Source: Mycobacterium sp. 236(2023)
GTDB lineage: Bacteria > Actinomycetota > Actinomycetes > Mycobacteriales > Mycobacteriaceae
Assembly (NCBI RefSeq): GCF_029623955.1
Contig: NZ_JARSBP010000009.1
Span: forward strand, 1 to 64,000
DNA length: 64,000 nt
Reading direction: 5' to 3'
A model generated the notes under the pieces. It was not told the origin of the DNA. It ran no database searches and worked only from the letters and a program-made list of their open reading frames with translations. This document shows positions 1-7,732 of this stretch, in pieces (position 1 is the stretch's first letter; each line of letters starts with the position of its first letter). The translations under genes and the position numbers were made by a program.

Positions 1-476
1 GCCGCCAGCATCCGCGGCGTCACCAGCCGCTGCACCGGGTTGATGCCCAGCACCTCCATCGCGTCGATCTCCTCGCGGATGGTGCGAGAGCCCAAGTCCG
101 CGCACATCGCCGTCGCCCCGGCGCCGGCCACGATCAACACCGTCACCAACGGACCGACCTGCGTCACCGCACCGAAAGCCGCACCGGCGCCGGACAGATC
201 CGCCGCACCCAACTCGCGCAGCAGGATGTTCAACGTGAACGAGACCAGAACCGTGAACGGGATGGCCACCAACAACGTCGGCGCCATCGCCACCTTGGCC
301 ACAAACCAGCACTGCTCCAGGAACTCACGCCACTGAAACGGCCGCACGAACACATAACGCACCGCATCCAGCGACATCGAGAAGAACCCACCGACAGCCT
401 GCATCGCCCCCGACAAACCATTCGGCAACGCGATACCGGTGGTCCACCGTTCCGGCCCCTTGGACTTAGTTGCCAT
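1..476 (-). CDS. YrbE/MlaE-family ABC permease (partial, N-terminal part)
   Basis: The gene runs off the left edge; about 158 residues are visible. It encodes a YrbE-type integral membrane permease, the partner of Mce proteins in mycobacterial lipid/sterol import. The visible part has hydrophobic segments near residues 65-90 and 110-135. It contains the family signature around residues 135-150 (SRTIREEIDAMEVLGINPV), the cytoplasmic coupling region of MlaE permeases. The ATG at 474-476 is fixed by a GGAGG six bases upstream (483-487) and overlaps the 3' end of the thiolase-like gene by 11 bases, so the two are co-transcribed. Presumably a second yrbE and mce genes follow outside the window. 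Which of the mce loci this is cannot be told. Confidence 0.93.
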   Translation of the reverse strand, partial: MATKSKGPERWTTGIALPNGLSGAMQAVGGFFSMSLDAVRYVFVRPFQWREFLEQCWFVAKVAMAPTLLVAIPFTVLVSFTLNILLRELGAADLSGAGAAFGAVTQVGPLVTVLIVAGAGATAMCADLGSRTIREEIDAMEVLGINPVQRLVTPRMLA

Positions 477-1629
477 TGGGCGCCTCCAGGATGGTCACGG
501 CCGCGACGGCGGTGGGTCCGCCGATGTTGTGGGCCAGCGCAATTCGTGCCTTGTCGACTTGATTGGCCGCTTCACCGCGCAGTTGCGCGAACAGTTCGAC
601 ACATTGGGCGACCCCCGTCGCGCCCGGCGGATGGCCTTTGGCCTTGAGACCTCCGCTGGGATTGACCGGCAGAGAGCCACCGATGCTCGTCACTTCGGCC
701 TCAAGAAGCTTGTAGCCGCCCAGCCTTTCGGCGAAGCCGAGGTCCTCGTAGCTCATCAACTCGATTCCTGTGAGGAAGTCGTGAACTTCAGCGACATCCA
801 CATCCTCTGGGCCCACGCCCGCCATCGCGAACGCTTGCTTGGCAGCCCGCGTCGTCGCCGGGAACGTGGTCAGGTCCGGCTTGTGCTGATGCATCACCGA
901 ATCGAGCCCCAGCCCCACGCCACGAATCCAGACGGGCCGGTCAGTGAACCGATCGACGACCTCTTCTGCGGCGATGACGAGCGCTGCGGCACCGTCACTC
1001 TGCGGCGCGCAGTCGTACAACCGGAACGGGGTCACCACCGTTGGTGCGTTCAGGGCCTGCTCCATCGTGATCTCAAAGCGCAACCGTGCCTTCGGGTTGT
1101 TCACTCCATGACGGTGGTTCTTGACCGCCACCATGGCTAAGTGTTCTTCAGTTGCCGGAGATTCGTGGAGATATCGACGAACATGTAAGGCAAATCCTGC
1201 CGGGGCCACCAATCCCAGCGGGTAATCCCAGGCCATGTCGCGTGCCATGGCCTCCCACTCCCACATCATGTCGGCCGACGTGGTGTCGCGGAGCTTGTCC
1301 GCACCGACCACCAACGCCACATCGAACGCTCCAGACGCGACACCGAACATCGCGTTGCGGATCGCGTCATGTCCGGTCGCACAGGAGTTCTCAACACGTG
1401 TCACGGGAAGGTCTGGCAGACCCAGCGTGTCGGCGAGGATACCCGACGGGAAGCCGTCTGCCGTGCCCATCGCCCCGAACCACGCCGCCTGCAGATCGCT
1501 TTTCGCCAAACCTTTGTCGACGGTGGCTGCGCAGGCCGAGAACGCCATGGGCAGCAGGTCTTTGATGCCGAGCGCGAAGTGCTCGGCGAACGGCGTCATA
1601 CCGGCGCCGACGATGGCTACCCGCCTCAT
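466..1629 (-). CDS. Thiolase-like (SCP2/lipid-transfer-type) protein
   Basis: 387 residues, the usual length of SCP2-thiolase-like 'Ltp' proteins. The candidate nucleophile is Cys83 in ENSCATG. His283 (EVHDFLTG) and the C-terminal GHPPGATG loop (His333) are present, so the catalytic set of a thiolase looks complete. The ATG at 1627-1629 overlaps the TGA of the upstream OB-fold gene (ATGA). An in-frame extension upstream exists but lies inside that gene. Family knowledge: such proteins act with DUF35/OB-fold partners in thiolysis or retro-aldol cleavage of CoA-linked side chains. Here the partner is the adjacent gene at 1626-2840. Substrate unknown; the link to a yrbE permease suggests a sterol- or lipid-like one. 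Confidence 0.88.
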   Translation of the reverse strand: MRRVAIVGAGMTPFAEHFALGIKDLLPMAFSACAATVDKGLAKSDLQAAWFGAMGTADGFPSGILADTLGLPDLPVTRVENSCATGHDAIRNAMFGVASGAFDVALVVGADKLRDTTSADMMWEWEAMARDMAWDYPLGLVAPAGFALHVRRYLHESPATEEHLAMVAVKNHRHGVNNPKARLRFEITMEQALNAPTVVTPFRLYDCAPQSDGAAALVIAAEEVVDRFTDRPVWIRGVGLGLDSVMHQHKPDLTTFPATTRAAKQAFAMAGVGPEDVDVAEVHDFLTGIELMSYEDLGFAERLGGYKLLEAEVTSIGGSLPVNPSGGLKAKGHPPGATGVAQCVELFAQLRGEAANQVDKARIALAHNIGGPTAVAAVTILEAPNGN

Positions 1630-2840
1630 GCGCTCGCCCCCACCGAGTCGTCGTCTCCTCGCGCAAGCGCTCGTCGATCGTCGGGCTCGAAGGCGTAGCC
1701 GTAATCCGGTACTCCCGACCGCACCGCGACCCGGCGCAGCGCCATCCGGCCGCGGTGACCGATGTCGACGGTGCCCGGCGTTGCGCCGGTTACCTTCACC
1801 AGCGCTCGGACGTCGACCCCGTCGAGTTCCACGATCACCAACGAGTACGGCGTCGTGAGCCCGGGAACCGGGATGTGCACCGTGGTCTCGGTATAGACCG
1901 TGCCCGTGCGGGGCAGCGGGACCAGTTCGTAGTCGGTGGCCAACGCGCCATCGGCACCCACGCGGTAACGCGGCGGGAAGTCGAGCTCGTCGGAGCCGGC
2001 GAATTGCCCTGCCTCCCAGCGGACCTTCGCCTCGAAAGCCCGCTCGTAGGCGGCCAGCGAGATCGGGATGTCCGCCTCCGTGGCCGACGCGGCCTCCGGC
2101 ATCGGGCGCGGCGGCGGCTCCCTGCGGCAGGTCTGCGCGGTCCCACCGCTGACGCTGATTCCCGACAGAATCGCCTGTTCGACCGCCACCAGCGGTCCGG
2201 TCTTTCCCTGCTCCGCGAGGCCTGCGAGGGCGAACAGGCTGGCGCTCGCACCCACGGTCGGCAGCGCCGGCGGATCTCCCACGCACAGATCGGCTGCGCG
2301 CTCGTGATCCACGCCCGCAACGGCCACCGGGGTGTCCAGCCACGCCGCGGCCAGTGAGGCGATGAGGCCCCGTTCGTGCAGCAGCCGGGGGTCGCCGTAG
2401 TCGTGGACGTCCCCGGTGGACTTGCGCGTCCGAACGGGAAGGCTCCGCGCCACCCGCGCCGCTGTCCGCACCTGCAGACCGCGTTCGGCCGTCAGGATGG
2501 CCGCCGCTCCGGCCGGCGCCAGGTCGGCGCCGATGATCAGCGTGCGCGGCCGGGCCGAACTGAGCGCGTCGACCGTTGCCGGGGCGCCCCCGAGTCGTTC
2601 GTCGACCTCGAGTTCGGGATCCAGCCCGAGACCTGCGAGAAGCACTGCGGCATTGCTGCTTTCCAGCAGCGGCAGATCGCGGCTGACAAGCACGACCCGC
2701 TCGACCGAACCGCCGCCCGTCAGCGCCGCCCGCCCGGCCTCGACGGCCATGGTGACGGCGTCCTCGTCATCACCGGCAACCCGGTGCAGGGGTGTTCCCC
2801 AGCACGGCAGGTAAGTGCCGACGGACGCGACGTAGGGCAT
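1626..2840 (-). CDS. Thiolase-like (HMG-CoA-synthase-like) protein with C-terminal DUF35 OB-fold
   Basis: 404 residues in two parts. Residues 1-240 resemble the thiolase/HMG-CoA synthase fold, beginning VASVGTYLP. About 285-385 is a DUF35-type OB-fold. The position where HMG-CoA synthases carry the nucleophilic Cys (about residue 105, GADLAPAG) has none, so the N-terminal part is probably non-catalytic. The zinc-ribbon cysteines that usually precede a DUF35 OB-fold are also missing. The ATG has GGAG six bases upstream. It is translationally coupled to the thiolase-like gene downstream, consistent with an obligate complex, as known for ChsH2/Ltp2-type aldolases. The exact reaction is an inference. 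Confidence 0.8.
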   Translation of the reverse strand: MPYVASVGTYLPCWGTPLHRVAGDDEDAVTMAVEAGRAALTGGGSVERVVLVSRDLPLLESSNAAVLLAGLGLDPELEVDERLGGAPATVDALSSARPRTLIIGADLAPAGAAAILTAERGLQVRTAARVARSLPVRTRKSTGDVHDYGDPRLLHERGLIASLAAAWLDTPVAVAGVDHERAADLCVGDPPALPTVGASASLFALAGLAEQGKTGPLVAVEQAILSGISVSGGTAQTCRREPPPRPMPEAASATEADIPISLAAYERAFEAKVRWEAGQFAGSDELDFPPRYRVGADGALATDYELVPLPRTGTVYTETTVHIPVPGLTTPYSLVIVELDGVDVRALVKVTGATPGTVDIGHRGRMALRRVAVRSGVPDYGYAFEPDDRRALARGDDDSVGASA

Positions 2841-2870
2841 TCGGTTCTCCAGGTCTTCCGACCGCCACCG

Positions 2871-4079
2871 TCAGGTGACGGCACCCGCGGTCTTGAGCTC
2901 GATGATCCGGTCCCAATCCAGACCCAGTTCGACGAGGATGTCGTCGGTTTGTTCGGCGAATCCGGGTGCCGGGCCCGAGGTGGGCGCGGCGACGTCGAAC
3001 TGCACGGGGTTGGACACCAGCTCGAGTTCGCCTGCCTGCACCAGATATTCGTTGGCGCGGATCTGCGCGTCCTCGGCGGCCTGCAACGTGTCCTGCACCG
3101 GAGCCCACGGTCCGGCCAGCGTCGCGAACCGCTCGCTCCACTCGGGCAGCGAGCGCTTCTGCATTGCCTCGGTCAGAATCTCGTTGGCGGCGGCGGTGTT
3201 CTCGGCGATCGATTCGGCGGTCGCGAAGCGCGGGTCGTCGATGAGGTCGTCGAGTTCCATGTGCTTGCACACGTCGGCCCAGAACTTGGTCGGCTGCATC
3301 ATGACGAACGAGATGTAGCGGTCGTCGGCGGTCGGGTAGAGCCCGACGAGCGGGTTGAACGGCGACCCCTGCGTTCCGGGCGGGAATGCCTCCATGCGCT
3401 GGCCGAGGTGATTGGTCAGGGCCACCGTGTGACCCATCGACCAGAGTCCGCTGCCGAGCAGCGACACATCGACGACCGACGGCTCACCGGTGCGTTCCCG
3501 CTTGAGGAGTGCGGCCGCGATGCCGCCGGCCAGGTTCGTGCCGGAGATGGTGTCGCCGTAGGCGGGTCCCGGCGGGCCGACCATGCCGGGCGTTCCCGGC
3601 GGCGTGATCGTCGCGGCGGTGCCGGCACGGCACCAGAACGCGGTCATGTCGTAGCCGCCTTTGACCGCTTCTTCCCCGCGGGGTCCCAGCGCGCTGCCCC
3701 GGGCGTAGACGATCGTGGGGTTGACGGCGCGGATGTCGTCGACGTCGATGCCGAACTTTTCGCGGTGCCCCGGCAGGAAGCTGGTCAGGAAGACGTCAGC
3801 GCGGCGCGCCAATTCCAGAAGCACCTCGCGGCCCTCGGGCACGGACATGTCGAGGCCGATGCTGCGCTTCAGACGGTTGGCGTGCTCGATGTTCGGGTTG
3901 GGATCGCCGTCGACGCGCAGCAGCCCGGTCTGGCGCAGGCCGCGCTGCGGGTCGCCGGTGACCGCGTGCTCGACCTTGATGACGTCGGCGCCCCACTCCG
4001 CGAGCACCGCGCCGGCCGACGGCACGAAGCCGTACATCGCGACCTCGAGGACACGGATTCCGTCCAAAGGCTTTGTCAT
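2871..4079 (-). CDS. CaiB/BaiF (family III) CoA-transferase
   Basis: 402 residues, standard length for formyl-CoA/carnitine CoA-transferase family III. The N-terminus (LDGIRVLEVAMYGFVPSAGA ... EWGADVIKVE) is the classical family start. Asp176 in GPAYGDTISG is the candidate for the Asp that forms the covalent anhydride intermediate. It would activate a carboxylic acid substrate by moving CoA from another acyl-CoA, without ATP. The ATG shares one base with the TAA of the aldehyde dehydrogenase upstream (TAATG), so the two are coupled: aldehyde to acid, then acid to acyl-CoA. The substrate is not deducible. Confidence 0.93.
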   Translation of the reverse strand: MTKPLDGIRVLEVAMYGFVPSAGAVLAEWGADVIKVEHAVTGDPQRGLRQTGLLRVDGDPNPNIEHANRLKRSIGLDMSVPEGREVLLELARRADVFLTSFLPGHREKFGIDVDDIRAVNPTIVYARGSALGPRGEEAVKGGYDMTAFWCRAGTAATITPPGTPGMVGPPGPAYGDTISGTNLAGGIAAALLKRERTGEPSVVDVSLLGSGLWSMGHTVALTNHLGQRMEAFPPGTQGSPFNPLVGLYPTADDRYISFVMMQPTKFWADVCKHMELDDLIDDPRFATAESIAENTAAANEILTEAMQKRSLPEWSERFATLAGPWAPVQDTLQAAEDAQIRANEYLVQAGELELVSNPVQFDVAAPTSGPAPGFAEQTDDILVELGLDWDRIIELKTAGAVT

Positions 4080-5575
4080 TACCCCACCACCGTCGCGAAC
4101 GTCTTCGATTCCAGGAACTCTTCGAGCCCCGCCTTGCCCATCTCCCTGCCGATGCCCGACTGCTTGTAGCCGCCGAACGGGCTGTCCGGGCTGAAGTAGT
4201 TACCGCCGTTGATGGAGAAGGTGCCGGTGCGAATCCGGCGCGCGACCGCGAGTGCCCGGTCCTCGCTGCCGAACACGGCACCGGACAATCCGTAGATGGA
4301 GTTGTTCGCGATCCGCACGGCGTCGTCGTCGTCCTCGTAGGCGATGACGGCGAGCACAGGGCCGAAGACCTCTTCCTGCGCGATCTCGCTGTCGGGGTCG
4401 ACGTCGGCGAGAAGCGTCGGGGTATAGAAGTAGCCCGGGTCGACCTTTTCCCCTCCGGTCACCAACGTGGCGCCGGCGTCGACGGCCCGCTTCACCATTC
4501 CGTCGACCTTGTCGCGCTGCTTGTCCGAGATCAGCGGGCCCATATATGTGCCCTCGGCTTTCGGATCGCCGTACCTGACGAGCCCGAAGTTGTTCTTGAT
4601 CATCTCGACCAGCTCGTCCTTGTGCTTCTTCGGGACCAGCAGTCGTGACGTCAGCGCGCAGCCCTGACCGGCGTGGGTGACCATGCTGAACGCGGAGAAC
4701 AGTGCGGCAGTGTTGAAGTCGGCGTCGTCGAGAACGATTGCGGCCGACTTGCCGCCGAGCTCGAGGAAGACCTTCTTCAAGGTCCCGCTCGCGGCCGACA
4801 TGATGGCGCGGCCGGTCGGGGTGGACCCGGTGAAGGTGACCATGTCGACGTCGGGGCTCGTGGTCAGAGCGGCTCCGACGGCGGGATCCGCGCCGGAGAG
4901 GACGTTGACGACGCCTGCGGGGATGTCGGTGTGGTTGGCGATCAGCTCACCGAGCGCGAGCGTGACGAGCGGGGTGTCGGGCGCCGACTTGAGGACGACC
5001 GTGCACCCGGCGGCCAGCGCCGGTGCGAGCTTGGCCAGTGCCAGCTGGTTCGGATAGTTGTAGGCGATGATCGCGGCCACGACCCCGCCCGCCTCTTTCT
5101 CCACCCAGCGGTGGTGCTGCATCCCGCGACTCTCGATGTTGCCGAGATCCTCGGTGAGCGGGTAGGTCTTCAGGAGTTCGGCGTAGTAGCGCACGATCTC
5201 GATCGGCTGGTCGAGCTGCGCACCCTGGCACAGCGCGGGGGTGGCGCCGACTTCGGCGATCGTCAGATCCGCGAGTTCGTCCCGATGCTCGACGAGGGCG
5301 CGGTGAAGCTGCTCGAGGCAGCGGATCCGCAGCTCGGTGTTCGTCGCCCACTCTCCGGTGTCGAACGCGGCGCGCGCGGCGGCGACGGCGGTCTCGGCGT
5401 CGGCGACGCTCGCGTCGGGCGCGTAGCCGAGCACTTCACCTGTCGCCGGATTCAGCGAAGGAAACGTCCTGTCCGTCTCGAGGAGCTGACCGCCGATCAG
5501 CAGTCGGCGGCTCACGGGTGCCGACGGCTGCTCACCATTGCTGCTGGTGCTCGAGATCGTGGCTGTTTCCTGCAT
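4079..5575 (-). CDS. Aldehyde dehydrogenase (NAD(P)+-dependent)
   Basis: 498 residues, typical ALDH length. Catalytic Cys306 (HAGQGCALTS), general base Glu272 (LELGGKS), the Lys196 region (VVLKSAPD) and the FTGSTPTG cofactor loop are present. First gene of the minus-strand operon aldehyde dehydrogenase - CoA-transferase - OB/thiolase pair - yrbE. It would oxidise an aldehyde, perhaps made by the P450 or SDRs of the divergent operon, to an acid for CoA activation. A GAGAAY-N3-RTTCTC-type site lies 54 bases upstream (5629-5643), so it is probably under the same control as four other promoters in this window. Confidence 0.95.
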   Translation of the reverse strand: MQETATISSTSSNGEQPSAPVSRRLLIGGQLLETDRTFPSLNPATGEVLGYAPDASVADAETAVAAARAAFDTGEWATNTELRIRCLEQLHRALVEHRDELADLTIAEVGATPALCQGAQLDQPIEIVRYYAELLKTYPLTEDLGNIESRGMQHHRWVEKEAGGVVAAIIAYNYPNQLALAKLAPALAAGCTVVLKSAPDTPLVTLALGELIANHTDIPAGVVNVLSGADPAVGAALTTSPDVDMVTFTGSTPTGRAIMSAASGTLKKVFLELGGKSAAIVLDDADFNTAALFSAFSMVTHAGQGCALTSRLLVPKKHKDELVEMIKNNFGLVRYGDPKAEGTYMGPLISDKQRDKVDGMVKRAVDAGATLVTGGEKVDPGYFYTPTLLADVDPDSEIAQEEVFGPVLAVIAYEDDDDAVRIANNSIYGLSGAVFGSEDRALAVARRIRTGTFSINGGNYFSPDSPFGGYKQSGIGREMGKAGLEEFLESKTFATVVG

Positions 5576-5628
5576 CGTCCTCCTCCGTCGGAGCCGTATG
5601 ACCTGCGCGTGATGTGCGCTGATGTGAT

Positions 5629-5643
5629 GGAAACTTCATTCTC
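5629..5643. promoter_or_regulatory. Candidate operator, GAGAAY-N3-RTTCTC family
   Basis: GGAAAC-TTC-ATTCTC matches the 15-bp palindrome at 16222-16236 in 10 of 12 arm positions. It sits 54 bases upstream of the aldehyde dehydrogenase start on the minus strand. It is the weakest of the five copies but in the right place, and it overlaps the left arm of the inverted repeat at 5639-5677. Confidence 0.5.
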
Positions 5644-5677
5644 ATCACCGGCGAATCATACATTCGTAGGATGAGAA
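5639..5677. promoter_or_regulatory. Nested inverted repeat in a divergent promoter region
   Basis: TTCTCATC at 5639-5646 is mirrored by GATGAGAA at 5670-5677. Inside, CGAAT at 5652-5656 is mirrored by ATTCG at 5662-5666. The two repeats share nearly the same centre (5658/5659). It lies between divergent operons, upstream of the aldehyde dehydrogenase. It could be an operator for a dimer-of-dimers regulator or a hairpin in the minus-strand leader. Confidence 0.5.
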
Positions 5678-5793
5678 CTCAAGAAAATGGAAAGAACGTC
5701 TCCTGCCTGCAAAGAAGGGTGCGACAATTCATCTCCAAACGTCTCACCAGTGCGAACAGGGCGGGCCTCATGTCTTGCGATCCGGCATAATGC

Positions 5794-5808
5794 GAGAGTA
5801 CGGTTCTC
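5794..5808. promoter_or_regulatory. Candidate operator, GAGAAY-N3-RTTCTC family
   Basis: GAGAGT-ACG-GTTCTC, matching 10 of 12 arm positions of the perfect copy at 16222-16236. It lies 52 bases upstream of the SDR start at 5860 and so serves the plus-strand operon SDR-SDR-ferredoxin-P450. Confidence 0.6.
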
Positions 5809-5830
5809 ATAATCGGAAGGAAGATTCTTG

Positions 5831-5863
5831 ATGGTCGACAACACGGCCGGAGCGCGCGCGTGA
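5831..5863 (+). other. Possible 10-codon leader frame (or misread true start of the SDR)
   Basis: An ATG at 5831 has a strong GGAAGGAAG seven bases upstream (5815-5823). It opens a 10-residue frame (MVDNTAGARA) whose TGA overlaps the GTG start of the SDR (GTGA at 5860-5863). It could be a coupled leader peptide. Alternatively, two surplus bases in the GC repeat 5851-5860 may have split the real SDR N-terminus, because removing them would read ...GARVKNAVVTGG in one frame. Confidence 0.35.
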
Positions 5864-6561
5864 AGAACGCTGTGGTGACCGGTGGCGCGTCCGGTATCGG
5901 CGCTGCAGTGGCGGAACGGTTGCGTGCGGACGGACTGCGTGTCGCAACGATCGATCTGAACCCCGGCGAAGAAAAATTCTCCTACTCCGCCGACGTCACC
6001 GACCGCGCTGCGGTCGATGCCGCGCTCGGCGAGATCCGCGCCGAACTCGGCCCCGTCACCGTTCTCGTCAACGCCGCGGGCCTCGACCGGTTCAAGAAGT
6101 TCCTCGACCTGACCTTCGACGAATGGCAGAAGGTCGTCGACGTCAACCTCAACGGTGTCTTCCACTGCACCCAGGCCGTCCTGCCCGACATGATCGAGGC
6201 CGGGTGGGGGCGCATCGTCAACATCTCGTCCTCGAGCACGCATTCCGGGCAGCCGTTCATGTCGCCCTACGTCGCGGCCAAGTCGGCGGTCAACGGCCTC
6301 ACCAAATCTCTCGCACTGGAGTACGGGGAATTCGGAATCACCGTCAACGCCGTCCCCCCCGGCTTCATCGACACCCCGATGCTGCGCAAGGCCGAGAAGC
6401 GCGGGTTCCTCGGTGACACCGAGCGGCAAATCCAGCAGACTCCGGTGCGCCGCATGGGCCGCCCCGAAGACATTGCCGCGGCATGCGCCTTCTTCATCTC
6501 CGATGAAGCCAGTTACATCACCGGCCAGATCCTGGGCGTCAATGGCGGCCGGAACACCTGA
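5860..6561 (+). CDS. Short-chain dehydrogenase/reductase (SDR)
   Basis: 233 residues. The Rossmann motif TGGASGIG is at 7-14, NAAG at about 71-74, and the catalytic Ser-Tyr-Lys around ISSSS (122-126), Tyr137 and Lys141. Classical NAD(P)(H) alcohol dehydrogenase or ketoreductase. The GTG start has GGAG seven bases upstream. Slightly short for a classical SDR, and the Rossmann strand begins at residue 3. See the leader frame at 5831 for an alternative start. First gene of the operon SDR - mycofactocin-type SDR - ferredoxin - P450. It probably oxidises a hydroxyl group introduced by the P450; substrate unknown. Confidence 0.92.
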   Translation: MKNAVVTGGASGIGAAVAERLRADGLRVATIDLNPGEEKFSYSADVTDRAAVDAALGEIRAELGPVTVLVNAAGLDRFKKFLDLTFDEWQKVVDVNLNGVFHCTQAVLPDMIEAGWGRIVNISSSSTHSGQPFMSPYVAAKSAVNGLTKSLALEYGEFGITVNAVPPGFIDTPMLRKAEKRGFLGDTERQIQQTPVRRMGRPEDIAAACAFFISDEASYITGQILGVNGGRNT

Positions 6562-6596
6562 CGAGCCAGCAGATTTCAGCGAAAGGACATACTTCT

Positions 6597-7457
6597 ATGG
6601 GACGTGTTCAGGGCAAGGTCGCCTTCATCACGGGGGCGGCACGCGGCCAGGGGCGTAGTCATGCGGTGCGCCTCGCCGAAGAAGGCGCCGACATCATCGC
6701 CGTCGACATCTGCAAGGACTACGACACCGTCGGCTATTCGATGGCCACCCCCGAAGACCTCGAGGAGACCAAGAACTTCGTCGAGAAGACCGGCCAGCGC
6801 ATCGTCACCGCCAAGGCCGACGTGCGCAACGAGGCGGAACTGCGCGCAGCGCTGGAGGCGGGTCTTGCCGAGTTCGGCAAGGTCGACATCGTCGTGGCCC
6901 AGGCCGGCATCGCCGCCATGAAGGGCCAGCCCGCGATGCAGGCCTGGACCGACGGCATCAACACCAACTTCGTCGGCACCATCAACGCCATCCAGGTCGC
7001 GTTGCCGCACCTTCAGGAGGGCGCGTCCATCATCGCGACCGCCTCGGCCGCCGCACTGATGGACGCTCACAACAAACCCAACCCCGGCGGCGATCCCGGC
7101 GGCATGGGCTACATGATCTCCAAGCGCCTGATCTCGGAATACGTACACGCGTTGGCAACCGAACTGGCGGTGCGCGGCATCCGCGCCAACGTCATCCACC
7201 CGACCAACTGCAACACCGACATGCTGCAGAGCGAGCCGATGTACCGGTCGTTCCGACCGGATCTGGAGAACCCGACCCGTGCGGATGCCGAGCCCGTCTT
7301 CGGCGTGCAGCAGGCGATGAAGGTCAACTTCATCGAACCCGAGGACATCAGCAACGCGGTGCTGTGGCTGGCCTCCGACGAGTCGCGGTACGTCACCGGT
7401 ATGCAGTTGCGTGTCGATGCCGGCGGCTACCTCAAGTGGTACGACTACCACGTCTAG
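6597..7457 (+). CDS. Mycofactocin-coupled-type SDR oxidoreductase
   Basis: 286 residues. Residues 8-20 (VAFITGAARGQGR) followed by SHAVRLAEEGADIIAVDIC and an insertion near 48-65 (MATPEDLEETKNFVE) are the signature of the mycofactocin-associated SDR subfamily. These enzymes hold their nicotinamide tightly and pass electrons to the redox cofactor mycofactocin. Tyr172 and Lys176 (YMISK) are catalytic. The ATG at 6597 has GAAAGGA ten bases upstream. Expected role: oxidation of a secondary or primary alcohol intermediate. The mycofactocin genes are not in this window. A paralogue lies at 42290-43126. Confidence 0.93.
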   Translation: MGRVQGKVAFITGAARGQGRSHAVRLAEEGADIIAVDICKDYDTVGYSMATPEDLEETKNFVEKTGQRIVTAKADVRNEAELRAALEAGLAEFGKVDIVVAQAGIAAMKGQPAMQAWTDGINTNFVGTINAIQVALPHLQEGASIIATASAAALMDAHNKPNPGGDPGGMGYMISKRLISEYVHALATELAVRGIRANVIHPTNCNTDMLQSEPMYRSFRPDLENPTRADAEPVFGVQQAMKVNFIEPEDISNAVLWLASDESRYVTGMQLRVDAGGYLKWYDYHV

Positions 7458-7469
7458 GGAGGGATGACG

Positions 7470-7664
7470 GTGAAGGTTTTTGTCGACTCGGGACGGTGCC
7501 AGGGGCACACGCTGTGCTCGATGATCGCTCCAGATTCCTTTGAGCTCAGCGACATCGACGGTACGGCCTCCCCTGTCAACGAGGTCGTACCCGCCGATCA
7601 GGAGGACGCGGTGCGCGAAGCAGTGCATTCGTGCCCGGAGCAGGCCATTTCAGTCGAAGAATGA
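7470..7664 (+). CDS. Single-cluster [3Fe-4S]-type ferredoxin (P450 redox partner)
   Basis: 64 residues from the GTG at 7470, which has GGGAGGG six bases upstream. An ATG at 7464 in the same frame sits directly against that ribosome site and is less likely. Cluster ligands follow C-x2-H-x2-C ... CP (CQGHTLC and HSCPEQ). The middle position is His instead of Cys, as in ferredoxins that carry a 3Fe-4S cluster and serve actinobacterial P450s. It lies 68 bases before the P450 start, which it presumably reduces. Confidence 0.9.
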   Translation: MKVFVDSGRCQGHTLCSMIAPDSFELSDIDGTASPVNEVVPADQEDAVREAVHSCPEQAISVEE

Positions 7665-7732
7665 CGATTTGGGCGTAGTTGGCCACGATGACGTCGACCA
7701 ACTGCACCGAAATCCATAGAGGGAGAAGAGCC

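Noticed and set aside
2376..4169. 597-codon open frame on the plus strand
   Set aside because: It lies antisense to the OB-fold and CoA-transferase genes, which have clear family motifs. The product is Arg/Gly/Asp-rich without any recognisable domain, as expected for a high-GC shadow frame.
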